From Saprospiraceae bacterium (lineage in GTDB: Bacteria; Bacteroidota; Bacteroidia; Chitinophagales; Saprospiraceae): DNA of 64,000 bases. The stretch's first letter is position 1. Each line of letters begins with the position of its first letter. The stretch covers positions 1-64,000 of the forward strand of contig JAKVCV010000015.1 in NCBI GenBank assembly GCA_022448945.1. The letters are read 5' to 3'. A model generated the notes under the pieces. The model was not told the origin of the DNA. It saw only the letters and a program-made list of their open reading frames with translations, and did not search any database. This document shows positions 9,153-18,736 of this stretch, one piece after another. The translations under genes and the position numbers were made by a program.

Positions 9153-9710
9153 TTAATCGTTAGCTGCTGTTTCATTAACAATATTATTATCCGATGGTAT
9201 TTCTTTTAAGTGTACCATAAAAACATAATCGATCATTGAAAGCTTTCTTGCTACTTCGATGGGACTTTCTACCCCACGCCCAATAGACTCTAAAATGAAG
9301 CCCTCTTTACTATCATCGACATCAAATTGTTTAATTATTTCCAATTGATAAATTTCCAATAAATGATTCAACTCATCATTCCCAGTAGTATCATATCTGC
9401 CGGAATTAAATGTTTCTGCCCATGGAGCACTTGCTTCATATAAAACTACAAAGTTAACCTGTTTCCCATTAAGGTCAGCCAAGTTATTAAGATCCATGTT
9501 AGAATTTCCATTTTCAAATGATACTATACTATTATAATAATAAATTTTAGATGCAACTTTATTTGTATAGCCTCTAGTATTAAATTCAGTAGATTCTATA
9601 TCTGACGTATTTATTTTTGAAGACTTTATATTATCACTTGAGCAGGAAACAATTACAAAAGCTAAGGTTAAGATAAAAGCGAATCCATTGATTTTGTTTC
9701 TGTATATCAT
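9153..9710 (-). CDS. Unknown lipoprotein, paralog B
   Basis: A 185-residue lipoprotein with lipobox IVSC (Cys23). It is a tandem paralog of the gene at 8378-8929, with the same order of conserved blocks (NLADLNGKQVNFVVLY, APWAETFNSGRY, TTGN, SPIEVARKLSMIDYVFMV, LKEIP). Identity is highest in the central 120 residues, while the signal peptide and the linker after it have diverged. A 223-base spacer separates the two genes, so they may be expressed independently. The function is unknown. The duplication indicates a domain under selection for multiple variants or dosage. Confidence 0.7.
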   Translation of the reverse strand: MIYRNKINGFAFILTLAFVIVSCSSDNIKSSKINTSDIESTEFNTRGYTNKVASKIYYYNSIVSFENGNSNMDLNNLADLNGKQVNFVVLYEASAPWAETFNSGRYDTTGNDELNHLLEIYQLEIIKQFDVDDSKEGFILESIGRGVESPIEVARKLSMIDYVFMVHLKEIPSDNNIVNETAAND

Positions 9711-10238
9711 TCTATTAAATGGTTATTATTTACAAAAACTATAGTGAAGGAAATAAAGAAATCAAAAAGTTTATATTTTGTTACGGATATAAATAGATTA
9801 ATACATCAGTTAAAACTTATTGAGTGGTCATCATTATAGTGAAAAATGTGTAAATACTTCAGTAAAGTAAAATTGGCAAAAACTCTTCTATTTGTTTATG
9901 CTTTCGAATAGCAAAATGTTACCTAAAATCATATAAAAAAAATACTTATTGCTGTATTAATTACCATAAAAAAAATGATTTGAAAAAATGCACTTAATTA
10001 ATAATACTTTTTTTGTTGAATTTAGAAGCTATAATTACATTTGCGGAATGAATTAAAATCATACAACTTAGATAAACGTAAACATTAACATTTTATTGCC
10101 ACTAGTTTTTTTACTTTTTTGGACATAAATTAATAATAAATCAGAGATTGGCTTTGACAATTAAGCACCAAAATAAGTTTAATTAAGGTTTAACATCCTT
10201 TATAAGAATATCAAAAACTAGATTACATTTTTTCTTTT
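9711..10238. other. Intergenic region between diverging genes
   Basis: This 528-base stretch separates the minus-strand lipoprotein from the plus-strand aldehyde dehydrogenase. It contains the promoter at 10012-10043 and an untranslated leader of about 190 bases. I see no ORF, tRNA or hairpin terminator. Confidence 0.55.
10012..10043 (+). promoter_or_regulatory. Bacteroidota-type promoter of the aldehyde dehydrogenase gene
   Basis: TTTG at 10012-10015, a 20-base spacer and TACATTTG at 10036-10043 match the consensus exactly. The start codon is 195 bases further on, so the mRNA would have an unusually long leader. Confidence 0.65.
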
Positions 10239-11606
10239 ATGCGTAATCATTTTCAATCCATAAATCCTGTCGACAATAATGTAATTGGTGAATATTATAT
10301 TGAAAGTTGGGCTGAAGTGGATACCAAAATCCAACAATCTGCTAATGCTTTTAACGTTTGGAAAAATCAATCATTTGAATACAGGTCTTCTCTTTTTAAG
10401 AAAGCTGGACAGGTACTAAACAACAACAAAAGTGAATATGCACTAAAAATAACTCAAGAAATGGGAAAACCCATTGCTCAAGCAAGGGCTGAAGTGGAAA
10501 AATGTGCTTGGGTATGTCAATATTATGCTGAGCACTGTGCTGATTTTCTTAAAGATCAAATTATTGAAACCGAATTTAATGAAAGTTATGTAACCTTTCA
10601 ACCATTGGGTACTATTTTACAGATTATGCCATGGAACTTCCCATTTTGGCAAGTTTTTAGGTTTTCTGTTCCTGCCTTAATATCTGGCAATGTAACACTT
10701 CTGAAACATGCTCCCAATGTTATGGGATGCGCAAATTTAATTCAAGATGTGTTTAAACTAGCAGGATTCCCAAGCGGGGTATTTCAGAATATATCTGTTA
10801 GAATTGATACAATAGAAAAAATATTGAAGCAACCATCGATACAAGGAGTTGCACTTACCGGAAGCCTTAATGCTGGTTCTGCCGTTGGAAAATTAGCTGG
10901 CAAACAAGTTAAAAAGTGCATCCTAGAACTTGGTGGGGCTGATGCATTTATAGTCCTTGAAGATGCTTTATTAGAAGATGCAGCAAGGTGTGCTGTTCAA
11001 TCAAGGATGCATAATTCTGGCCAAACCTGTATCTCAGCGAAGAGATTCATAGTAGTTGAATCGGTGGCAGATAAATTTAAAGCACTAGTAATCGATGAAT
11101 TATCTAAACTAATTATAGGTGACCCAATAAACCCTAATACAAATATAAGCCCTTTGGCACGACTAGACCTTGCCGAAAAGCTAGAAATACAGGTTCAAAG
11201 ATCAATAGCAATGGGAGCTGTTGTGGATTTTAAAGGTGGACACAAAAAAGGCACAAATTATTTTTTCCCAACACTTCTTACAAACATTAAAAAAGAGATG
11301 CCAGCATACAATGAAGAAATGTTTGGTCCAGTAATTGCTTTATTTGTTGTTAAAAACTCTAAAGAAGCTATTAAATTAGCAAATGACTCAATCTATGGCT
11401 TAGGGGCAACTATTTGGTCTAATAACACTGAACATGCCAAATCAGTTGCGATGCAACTTGAAGTTGGTGCAGTTGCTATTAATCGAATAATGAGTTCGGA
11501 CCCTAGAATACCATTTGGTGGCATTAAAATGTCAGGGATTGGTCGAGAATTGGGTAAAGAAGGGTTAATGAGTTTTGTAAATGTAAAATCAGTAATTATT
11601 GAGTAG
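10239..11606 (+). CDS. NAD(P)-dependent aldehyde dehydrogenase, succinate-semialdehyde type
   Basis: A 455-residue aldehyde dehydrogenase closest in character to the short succinate-semialdehyde dehydrogenases (the Sad/YneI group). Landmarks are PWNFPFWQ at 131-138, LLKHAPN at 154-160 (this group has KHA where most families have KPS), LTGS at 206-209, the general-base Glu230 in LELGG, and the nucleophile Cys264 in NSGQTCIS. The C-terminus has MFGPV and the AINRI and GGIKMSGIGRELG signatures. It oxidises succinate semialdehyde to succinate in 4-aminobutyrate or related catabolism. No aminotransferase lies nearby. It is cytoplasmic. The family is certain; the exact substrate is moderately certain. 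Confidence 0.88.
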   Translation: MRNHFQSINPVDNNVIGEYYIESWAEVDTKIQQSANAFNVWKNQSFEYRSSLFKKAGQVLNNNKSEYALKITQEMGKPIAQARAEVEKCAWVCQYYAEHCADFLKDQIIETEFNESYVTFQPLGTILQIMPWNFPFWQVFRFSVPALISGNVTLLKHAPNVMGCANLIQDVFKLAGFPSGVFQNISVRIDTIEKILKQPSIQGVALTGSLNAGSAVGKLAGKQVKKCILELGGADAFIVLEDALLEDAARCAVQSRMHNSGQTCISAKRFIVVESVADKFKALVIDELSKLIIGDPINPNTNISPLARLDLAEKLEIQVQRSIAMGAVVDFKGGHKKGTNYFFPTLLTNIKKEMPAYNEEMFGPVIALFVVKNSKEAIKLANDSIYGLGATIWSNNTEHAKSVAMQLEVGAVAINRIMSSDPRIPFGGIKMSGIGRELGKEGLMSFVNVKSVIIE

Positions 11607-11965
11607 CAATAAAGCCATGAATAGCATTTTCGATTGCCTACTTAAAAACAACATATTGAAATATTGTATAACAAATATGATTAATCCTAAACCTATATTG
11701 AAGTTCTACACCAAGTATCTGTGTTTTTTTTTATAAAAATAGAACTTCTATGAAGGAAATTACGTATATAGTCCGAGGCAATCTGTTATGACTTAATGAG
11801 GCACAGATAATTAAACCATTCTGTTTTAAAAATGTTATTAAACCCTATTGCATTTACAGACCAGCCATTAGATTCTATAAACACAAATAATTAATTACTA
11901 TTATTGATGATTTAATCACACTACAAAAACGATTAAATCACTTAATTAAGTAAAACTTATAAAAT
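11607..11965. other. Gene-free spacer with an inverted repeat
   Basis: This stretch contains a 9-base inverted repeat, GAAGTTCTA at 11700-11708 and TAGAACTTC at 11740-11748, enclosing 31 bases. The loop is too long and lacks the T tract position expected of a classic terminator. I see no ORF or RNA gene. Confidence 0.4.
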
Positions 11966-12766
11966 ATGCAAGAAGCATTTATTAAGTTATTCAATCAAGC
12001 CGACCCAATTCTATATATTATTCTTGGGGTATCTTTTTTACTTGGATTATTAGTTTGGGCATTGGCAGCGCATCTACCTGCCTACCGAAAAAACAAGAAA
12101 TTAGTATTTTCCTTAGAGAATAATATTTCAAATATATCTAAAGAAAAGAAAGCGATTTCAGAACGATTAACAGTTACTAGTGCCCGGCTTAATCGTACAA
12201 AAGAAGAATTAGAAACATCAGAAGCTAATCTTAAAGAAAAACAAGAAATAACAGATCAACAAAAATCAAAAATTACAATAATTGCTAACCAATTGGAATT
12301 ATATAAAGATCATGCGCGCAATTTTAAAGAGTCTAAGGAAAAATTGATGGAAGAATATCAAAGTCTTACTACAATGAATTCAAATTTGAAAGAAAAAGCT
12401 GAAGAACTAAAAAGCATTATTAAGGATGTAGAAAAAGAAAAAAGCATTTTAGAAGAAAAAAGCGCTAAGGCCATTGAGGCTTTAAATGAGACTCAAAAAA
12501 AATTAAAAAATAATACTGGAGACCCTAAAACGACTAATAAACCAGAAGGCAAACTAAAAAATGCCCTAAAAGAGATTGCAGAACTCGAAAAATCAATAGT
12601 CAATCTTGAAAATAATAAAGAAACATCCGAAAGAGAAAATCAAGATTTGAATAACCAAATCACCCTTCTTAAAAAACAGATTAAGGAATTGGAAGTGGAG
12701 CGTAGCAACTTAAATGCTCAACTCCAACAGTATCCTAAAGAAGCTTTGGAAGAGCAAAAAAAATAA
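11966..12766 (+). CDS. Membrane-anchored coiled-coil protein of unknown function
   Basis: A 266-residue protein with a short N-terminal segment, one transmembrane helix (about residues 14-36, rich in L, I, V and W) and a highly charged region from about 45 to the end that reads as a long coiled coil (repeated K/E/L/N heptads). The coil breaks once at about 185-197, where NNTGDPKTTNKPEG is a likely hinge. It resembles many unnamed Bacteroidota proteins with one anchor and a cytoplasmic or periplasmic rod; I cannot assign a function. It is a single gene with no close partner. Confidence 0.7.
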   Translation: MQEAFIKLFNQADPILYIILGVSFLLGLLVWALAAHLPAYRKNKKLVFSLENNISNISKEKKAISERLTVTSARLNRTKEELETSEANLKEKQEITDQQKSKITIIANQLELYKDHARNFKESKEKLMEEYQSLTTMNSNLKEKAEELKSIIKDVEKEKSILEEKSAKAIEALNETQKKLKNNTGDPKTTNKPEGKLKNALKEIAELEKSIVNLENNKETSERENQDLNNQITLLKKQIKELEVERSNLNAQLQQYPKEALEEQKK

Positions 12767-13091
12767 AGGGGATTTAAGAAATGATGGTTGATTTATTAAA
12801 GCATGCTAAAATAGGATAGAAATAGATTCTCTAAATGAAATACAGTCCTCCTAAATCTTACCATACATATTTTTTGATATTAAATTGTTCCAAGAACTTC
12901 TAAAGCAACTCCATTCACCACATATTTTTGCTTCAAGTACTGACAGAAAGTGGAACAACCCCTACATCTATAAACAAATGATTCCAACTGATCTAAATAC
13001 TACAATTAAATATCAAAAATTTATAAAAAATCTATTTTTTCCTATATTCAGTTATACCATTAACTATTCTTATAAATATTAATAATAATAA
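12767..13091. other. Gene-free spacer
   Basis: This 325-base spacer holds only a weak TTG-initiated frame (12885-13082) with no family resemblance and an atypical composition, which I do not count as a gene. I see no hairpin or promoter match. Confidence 0.45.
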
Positions 13092-13997
13092 ATGGAAAGT
13101 ACTTCAACCGTATTTTTAATAAGGCCTCATTCTTTTTCGCATAATATACAAACAGCCAAATCTAACGTATTCCAGAATGATTTAAATGAAAAAGATAACA
13201 TAATTCAACAAAAAGCTCTTATTGAATTTGAAAATTTTGTTAAAAAATTAAAATCAATAGGCATCGAAGTTGAGGTCTTTGATGACAACCAGGTTCCTGT
13301 CAAACCTGATGCAATTTTCCCAAACAATTGGATTTCTTTCCATGCTAACTCAACTATAATTTTATATCCATTATGTACATTAAACCGGAGGCCTGAAAGA
13401 AGGTCTGAAATCATAAACAATCTTAAACTTAAATATCAAATAACAAACCTGGTCGACCTTTCTTTTTATGAAAAAGAAGGAAAATTTTTGGAAGGAACAG
13501 GCTCTATTGTATTTGACCACAAAAACAAAATAGCATATGCTTGCCTTTCGCCTAGAACAGATCAAATGGTATTTGAACATTGCGCTAAGATTTTAGGTTA
13601 TAAAGCAATTAGTTTTCATGCTTATGATGAAAATAAAGTTGAAATATATCATACTAATGTGATGATGAACATAGGGGAAGGTTTTGCAGTGATATGCCTT
13701 GAAAGTATTAGTAGTACAACAGAAAGAAAAACAATACTAAGGTCTTTGATTGAATCAGGACATGAAATTATTGAAATCGACTTTCAACAAATGAGTAATT
13801 TTGCAGGGAATATGCTTGCTTTATCTGTAAATAACAATCAAATTCTGGTACTTTCAGAAAAAGCAATGCACTGTTTAACTAGTAATCAAATAAAGAAATT
13901 AAAAAAGTATTGTAATTTACTTCCTGTATCTATACCTACAATTGAAACGGTTGGCGGAGGGTCCGCACGTTGTATGATTTGCGAAATTTTCTACTGA
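13092..13997 (+). CDS. ctlX: CtlX/DDAH-like guanidino-group hydrolase
   Basis: A 301-residue member of the arginine deiminase/dimethylarginine dimethylaminohydrolase fold, most like the bacterial citrulline-utilisation hydrolase CtlX. The pentein-fold active-site residues are visible: PDAIFPNNW at 72-80, FLEGTGS at 132-138 (acidic residue), His187 in IYHTN, and nucleophile Cys294 in GGGSARCM near the C-terminus. The enzyme hydrolyses the guanidino or ureido group of an arginine-like substrate. It is cytoplasmic, without signal peptide. The neighbours on either side face other ways, so it appears to be a single unit. It could also be called an amidinotransferase-family protein; the catalytic type (hydrolase) is favoured by length and by motif spacing. 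Confidence 0.82.
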   Translation: MESTSTVFLIRPHSFSHNIQTAKSNVFQNDLNEKDNIIQQKALIEFENFVKKLKSIGIEVEVFDDNQVPVKPDAIFPNNWISFHANSTIILYPLCTLNRRPERRSEIINNLKLKYQITNLVDLSFYEKEGKFLEGTGSIVFDHKNKIAYACLSPRTDQMVFEHCAKILGYKAISFHAYDENKVEIYHTNVMMNIGEGFAVICLESISSTTERKTILRSLIESGHEIIEIDFQQMSNFAGNMLALSVNNNQILVLSEKAMHCLTSNQIKKLKKYCNLLPVSIPTIETVGGGSARCMICEIFY

Positions 13998-14009
13998 TAA
14001 AAGTCATAA

Positions 14010-15584
14010 TTAGTTTACTTTATTCAACTTATATCTTTCGAACTTCAAAAAATTAAGATATTTATTCTCATACGATCTTAATATGGTTTGACCAAAGTGA
14101 TTATCTTTTAATTGGATGGGCGGCATTATAGTGTCGTAAGTCGGCTGAACCTGAAAAATAGTATGGCGATACTGAGCAGATTCTTTAGACAAATGAGCTG
14201 GAAAATTTACCCCATATTTATGCATCATTCTTCCAAAAAACAACATCAAATCAAAGCCAACAAAACTAAATTCTCGACTACCAATTCCATAAACAGCCTT
14301 ATAATCATTATTAAATTTACGTACACCTGAAGTTTCTTTATTAGTATAATACGAACTAGAAAAATGCAAATTCAAGGATTCGAAATATTCAAAATTTACA
14401 CGTGTATAATATCTCCATTTATCCATTCCTATTACAACAATCTGGTAACCATTTTTAGGTTCTACTTTATCTACCAATTTTTGAATTTCTCTCATAGAGT
14501 TATAGATAAAACCCTCGTTTCTATATGATGGGACAACAATAATATTAAGTTCTTCTTCATTCAAAAATGGTTTAAGGGTGTCAATATCTATTGTAGTTGT
14601 CGGCATAATAAGTTCGGGAATCTGAGCAATTGTATCATTTTTATATACTGAATAGCTCTTCTGCAACATTCTAATTCTCAAGCTGTCTTCTTTCAGACCT
14701 AAGATCAACAGATTTTTTTCTAGAGGTTCTCTTATTACCTTTTTATCACGTTCTATCTTATGAAGATGTGCAATAATTAAATCACTATGTACTTGAAATG
14801 AAGGATTCACCTGAATATAATACGGGTTGTTTGTAGTCAGATCAGCTCTAGAATTAAATGGAGAAATCATTGGTTTCTTATGCTCTTTTGCATATTCAGC
14901 TACAATTTTTATAGCATTAGAGCCCAAAGGCCCAATAATCAAATCCGCTTCCTTTAATTCCTGTTTCTGTAGTAGACTCCTAACAACTCCTGTATCTCGC
15001 TCTGAATCAAAAACATCAACAAACAAGCTAACACCTTCAGCTTTAAGGCTATCCAGCGCTATTAAAACGCCTTCATAAAATTCGACTGCCTTAATAGACT
15101 TTGGTGGAATTTCTTTGGTAGGGGCAGGGACAAAGCCATTACTCATAAAAGGCATAATAATAGCTACTTTATAAGCCAATTTAAGGTTAATAGTAGAATC
15201 AATTTTAGTTATAGACAAAGTAGACGCATCATTAAGATCTATTACTTGAATAGTATCGGCTTTAATTTGATTATTACCAACTTTTTCAAAACATACAACT
15301 ATGAATCTAAATTCACTTTCCTGAACAGTATCACACCATATAATGGTATCACTATTCGAGCTATTATTAACACCGATAGCGTTTGTCACCCCAATATAAT
15401 TTTCCGGTTTTAACGTATCTTCAGGATTTGTATTTTTAGCTACAACTGGATCCAAATGTGTATTCTGATTGTTGTCTGTAGTTATATTACGGGAAGGGTT
15501 ACAAGATGCAAAAAATACGATCAACATTAATGAAAGTGCAAAGAAGACTGCTGATGCAATGAACGATAGGTTTGAATACTTCAT
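14010..15584 (-). CDS. Lipoprotein with type 1 periplasmic-binding fold
   Basis: A 524-residue lipoprotein. A hydrophobic signal ends in FFASC (Cys28), followed by a polar linker to about residue 145. From about 150 the sequence reads as the Leu/Ile/Val-binding or receptor-ligand fold: YKVAIIMPFM, a helix with FYEGVLIALDSLKAEG, VDVFDSERD, ADLIIGPLGSNA, then KKPMISPFNS. In Bacteroidota, homologues often carry N-terminal LysM repeats and are annotated as amino-acid ABC substrate-binding proteins; here I see no LysM. No permease genes adjoin, so transport is not shown. A CAAAGATA at 15682-15689 reads as a -7 box for this gene on the minus strand. The fold is fairly sure; the ligand is unknown. 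Confidence 0.72.
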   Translation of the reverse strand: MKYSNLSFIASAVFFALSLMLIVFFASCNPSRNITTDNNQNTHLDPVVAKNTNPEDTLKPENYIGVTNAIGVNNSSNSDTIIWCDTVQESEFRFIVVCFEKVGNNQIKADTIQVIDLNDASTLSITKIDSTINLKLAYKVAIIMPFMSNGFVPAPTKEIPPKSIKAVEFYEGVLIALDSLKAEGVSLFVDVFDSERDTGVVRSLLQKQELKEADLIIGPLGSNAIKIVAEYAKEHKKPMISPFNSRADLTTNNPYYIQVNPSFQVHSDLIIAHLHKIERDKKVIREPLEKNLLILGLKEDSLRIRMLQKSYSVYKNDTIAQIPELIMPTTTIDIDTLKPFLNEEELNIIVVPSYRNEGFIYNSMREIQKLVDKVEPKNGYQIVVIGMDKWRYYTRVNFEYFESLNLHFSSSYYTNKETSGVRKFNNDYKAVYGIGSREFSFVGFDLMLFFGRMMHKYGVNFPAHLSKESAQYRHTIFQVQPTYDTIMPPIQLKDNHFGQTILRSYENKYLNFLKFERYKLNKVN

Positions 15585-15817
15585 TTTATAATTGACTATT
15601 ATTTAAGTTCCTGTATCAAATTATATTATAAGACCTGTTTATAATTCATTAATGCGAATGTTTATAAAAACTTTAATTACCCAAAGATATATAATTTTGT
15701 ATTATTGAACTAATTAAGTTCTAGCAAAAACATGTAGTAAAAATCCTTCTTTTTGTATATAATGAAGTAACACCAAGACCATGAACTACTTTTCTGATTT
15801 TAATATTAAAACACTTA

Positions 15818-17218
15818 TTAAAACATTTTCTGAGGGTTCAATATGCCTTTCGGATCAAAAGTTTTTTTGATATCACGCATCAAATTGAGTTCTATTTCAC
15901 TAAATACAATACCCATATATTTCTTCTTTACGAATCCTATGCCATGTTCACCAGAAATAGTTCCCTTTAAAGTTTTTACCAAATTAAAAATAGCATAAAT
16001 CACAGAATCTATTTCTTTATCCCAATATTCATCAGACAATTTTTCCTTCAACAAGCTAATGTGAATATTACCATCACCTGCATGACCAAAGCTAACACAA
16101 TTAACACCAAACTGACTGCATATATGGTGAATTCCTTTGAATAACTTTGGCAATTCTCCACGAGGTACTACGGCATCTGCTTTTTTAACATCCGAATACA
16201 GTTTAACAGCTTGACTGATGTTATTTCGGATTTTCCAGAGTTTTTCTTTACTTGGTGTATCATCAGCAAAAAGGATTTCACCACATTCATATCCCTCGAC
16301 AACTTCCTGAATTCTTTCACAATCGTGATATAACTTTTCAAGGTGTCCCCCATCTACTTCAAGAATCAAATGCGCTTGAACTTTATCATCAGGTTGCAAA
16401 GAATAATCCTGAAGATAATCCAAAGTTATATCAATTGCACGCCTATCGATATACTCAAGACATGAAGGAGTAATACCTCCCTTAAATATAGCAGCGACTG
16501 CTTCAGCTGCCCTATATGATGAATAGAATGGCACTAACATCAACAAACTATGTGTAGGGTATGGAATTAGTTTTAACACTGCTTTAGTAATTATACCCAA
16601 TGTTCCCTCACTTCCAACCATTAGTTGGGTTAAATTATAACCTGTAGCATTCTTTAATGTATTAGCACCTGTCCAAATGACATCACCATTCGACAAAACA
16701 ACTTCCAGATTTAAAACATAATCCTTTACTACTCCATATTTAACTGCTCTTGGACCTCCAGCATTTGTAGCAATATTACCTCCAATAAAACAACAACCAC
16801 TACTCGCTGGGTCTGGAGGAAAATACAATCCCTTTTCCCGTACTGCCATTTGCAAAATTTCAGTGATAACAGCTACCTCAGTTGTAACCTGTAAGTTACA
16901 CTCATCAATTTCAATTATTTTGTCAAATCGCTCCATTGATATCAATAAGCCACCACAAACAGGCAATGCACCTCCTGCCAAGCCAGTCCCTCCCCCTCTT
17001 GTTGTAACAGGAATATTATTTTCATAACAAAATCGCATAATCAAGCTAATTTGTCTTACATTATCTGGCAAAACAACTACTTCAGGAACGAAAAGCAAGT
17101 TTTCTGTTCTGTCTTGACCATATTTTTCCAATTTATCCTCGGAAAGATATATTTGTTTTTTTCCTACAATTTGTTCAAGTTGCTGAATATGTTGTTTACT
17201 TATACTGTTATATGACAT
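15818..17218 (-). CDS. FAD-linked oxidase, GlcD type (glycolate/D-lactate dehydrogenase)
   Basis: A 466-residue FAD-binding oxidoreductase of the GlcD/D-lactate dehydrogenase family. The N-terminal FAD-binding domain has TTRGGGTGLAGG (72-83), PPDPASS (134-140), NIATNAGGP (148-156) and VGSEGTLGI (201-209). The C-terminal substrate domain has GHAGDGNIH (378-386) and SGEHGIG (422-428). It oxidises a 2-hydroxyacid such as glycolate or D-lactate to the keto acid. No GlcE/GlcF subunits or FeS domain are present, so it is the single-subunit form. A terminator at 17234-17272 separates it from the upstream ATPase gene. The family is certain; the substrate is uncertain. Confidence 0.9.
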   Translation of the reverse strand: MSYNSISKQHIQQLEQIVGKKQIYLSEDKLEKYGQDRTENLLFVPEVVVLPDNVRQISLIMRFCYENNIPVTTRGGGTGLAGGALPVCGGLLISMERFDKIIEIDECNLQVTTEVAVITEILQMAVREKGLYFPPDPASSGCCFIGGNIATNAGGPRAVKYGVVKDYVLNLEVVLSNGDVIWTGANTLKNATGYNLTQLMVGSEGTLGIITKAVLKLIPYPTHSLLMLVPFYSSYRAAEAVAAIFKGGITPSCLEYIDRRAIDITLDYLQDYSLQPDDKVQAHLILEVDGGHLEKLYHDCERIQEVVEGYECGEILFADDTPSKEKLWKIRNNISQAVKLYSDVKKADAVVPRGELPKLFKGIHHICSQFGVNCVSFGHAGDGNIHISLLKEKLSDEYWDKEIDSVIYAIFNLVKTLKGTISGEHGIGFVKKKYMGIVFSEIELNLMRDIKKTFDPKGILNPQKMF

Positions 17219-17233
17219 ATTTTAACATTATTT

Positions 17234-17272
17234 AAAAGAGGCCTTAATGCAAATTGCATTAAGGCCTCTTTT
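17234..17272 (-). terminator. Strong terminator of the MoxR-type ATPase gene
   Basis: A 17-base perfect stem, AAAAGAGGCCTTAATGC at 17234-17250 paired with 17256-17272, has a five-base loop. It is A-rich on one side and T-rich on the other, so it can work in both directions. It lies between the ATPase stop and the start of the GlcD-like gene. Confidence 0.9.
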
Positions 17273-17300
17273 CTATGATAATTAAAAAAACATGAATAAA

Positions 17301-18419
17301 TTACATTCTTTTCAGCAAAAGTTTACCAATCTCAGGATCTGCCATAATAGATTTCAAATGTGAAGCACTTACAAGATCCTGAGCCATTGACAAACGGATA
17401 TCGTTAGGGATAAAATCAATTTTAATAAATTCCTTAATGTTTTGCAATTGTTCCTTGTTAGGTTTAATATTATTAATTACTAAGTAATTTACCAAACGCG
17501 TACATAATGTTGCCAGAATATCTACCCGCAAAGTACCTTTCATAACAATCCCTTTAAGGTGCTCAAGAACATCATTATTAAAATTGGTAGAATTAATAAT
17601 TTGTTCCGGTGTCACCAATTTACTCAAGTTGTTATTGATAAAGGCCATAAAAGAGGCTACTGTGTTTGAATCCAAACAAGAATCTGCCAACATTTGAATC
17701 AAACCCAAATTTTCAGTTAAATCTTCAATGGAGGCAATAGATTCAAAAAACTGAACTAATGTTCTTGGAGTAGTGCGTTCCCCAGTAACCATTTCAGGGT
17801 AGGTTAAAACAAAGTTGATGCCTCGCTGATCCACACCATTCTCTTCTGCCCATTTTGCCCATTCTTTGACATCAAAATCCATTGTAATGTGCATCATGCG
17901 CGTTAACATGGCATCATCCATAGGAGTAACTGAATAATCACCACCGTCAGGATTTGCAGTCAAAATAATTTGCCATTTATTTGGCAATTTCCAACTAATC
18001 AACTCATAATTTTGAAGCAACTGCATTATACCTCTCAGTATTCTATCATCAGCACGATTAGCATCGTCAATAAGTAAAATACCAGGACCTTCTTCTTTAG
18101 GAACCCAATCTGGAGCAATAAACTTTGTTACTCCATCTATTATTCTTGGCATTCCTACCAAGTCACCCATTTCCTCAAATTGAGCAGGTGCAATATAAGC
18201 AAACTTAAAGCCCTCCGTTTCTGCAATAAATTCAACCAATTGTGTTTTACCTATTCCATGTCTTCCCCATACACAGATGGGGGATTTTTTTCGACCATTT
18301 TTTTCTGAGTTTTCATTAGTTTTTATGGAATGGGTTAAAAACCGGTGCACTTCTTTTGCTGTAGTCTTGGTGCCATAATAAAGGTAATTGTGCTGTGGTT
18401 TACTAGGTGTATTAGCCAT
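17301..18419 (-). CDS. MoxR-type AAA+ ATPase
   Basis: A 372-residue AAA+ ATPase. Walker A GRHGIGKTQ is at 52-60, Walker B LLIDDANR at 115-122, sensor 1 LTANPDGGDYSVTPMDDAM begins at 153, and an arginine-containing MLTRMMHI follows. This is the MoxR/AAA_5 layout, in which the ATPase works as a chaperone for a von Willebrand factor A partner. No VWA-domain gene is present on either side, so it stands alone here. It is cytoplasmic. A TACTTTGCC sequence (minus strand, about 18514-18522) lies upstream and could be part of its promoter. The fold is certain; the client is unknown. Confidence 0.82.
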   Translation of the reverse strand: MANTPSKPQHNYLYYGTKTTAKEVHRFLTHSIKTNENSEKNGRKKSPICVWGRHGIGKTQLVEFIAETEGFKFAYIAPAQFEEMGDLVGMPRIIDGVTKFIAPDWVPKEEGPGILLIDDANRADDRILRGIMQLLQNYELISWKLPNKWQIILTANPDGGDYSVTPMDDAMLTRMMHITMDFDVKEWAKWAEENGVDQRGINFVLTYPEMVTGERTTPRTLVQFFESIASIEDLTENLGLIQMLADSCLDSNTVASFMAFINNNLSKLVTPEQIINSTNFNNDVLEHLKGIVMKGTLRVDILATLCTRLVNYLVINNIKPNKEQLQNIKEFIKIDFIPNDIRLSMAQDLVSASHLKSIMADPEIGKLLLKRM

Positions 18420-18736
18420 TTTTGGGGATAATTTGTATATTTTATGTTAAAGATTAGAGCATCAAAAATAAAATAATCGGGTCTATAAAAAACAATCATT
18501 TGCTTCTTAGAAAACTTTGGCAAAGTACACTTTTTTTTTTTATTTACATAATTTGAACCTATTCCATAATAGGTTTATTTTTGTCTTTATTTAATATTCG
18601 TCAATTGATTAATTAATGAAGTTTTCTCCAATTATAATTGTTATTTTAACTCAATAAAAAAAAATCTTTCAATTGCATAATTTGTTCTTTTGTGTACCTT
18701 AGAGTATTATTGTGAAATACTCAAAAACAACATTAT
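18420..18736. other. Divergent promoter region
   Basis: This 317-base region separates the minus-strand ATPase from the plus-strand hutH gene. It contains a run of eleven or more Ts (about 18531-18541), the probable hutH promoter at 18673-18702, and no gene. Confidence 0.5.
18673..18702 (+). promoter_or_regulatory. Probable hutH promoter
   Basis: TTG at 18673-18675, a 19-base spacer and TACCTTAG at 18695-18702 match the Bacteroidota consensus in seven of eight -7 positions. The start codon is 34 bases downstream. Confidence 0.4.

Noticed and set aside
11700-11748. Inverted repeat as a terminator
   Set aside because: Arms are 9 bases with a 31-base loop, and the T tract lies inside the loop, so it is not a normal terminator.
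12885-13082. TTG-initiated 65-codon frame
   Set aside because: It is in a spacer, starts at TTG without support, and its sequence looks like translated AT-rich noncoding DNA.
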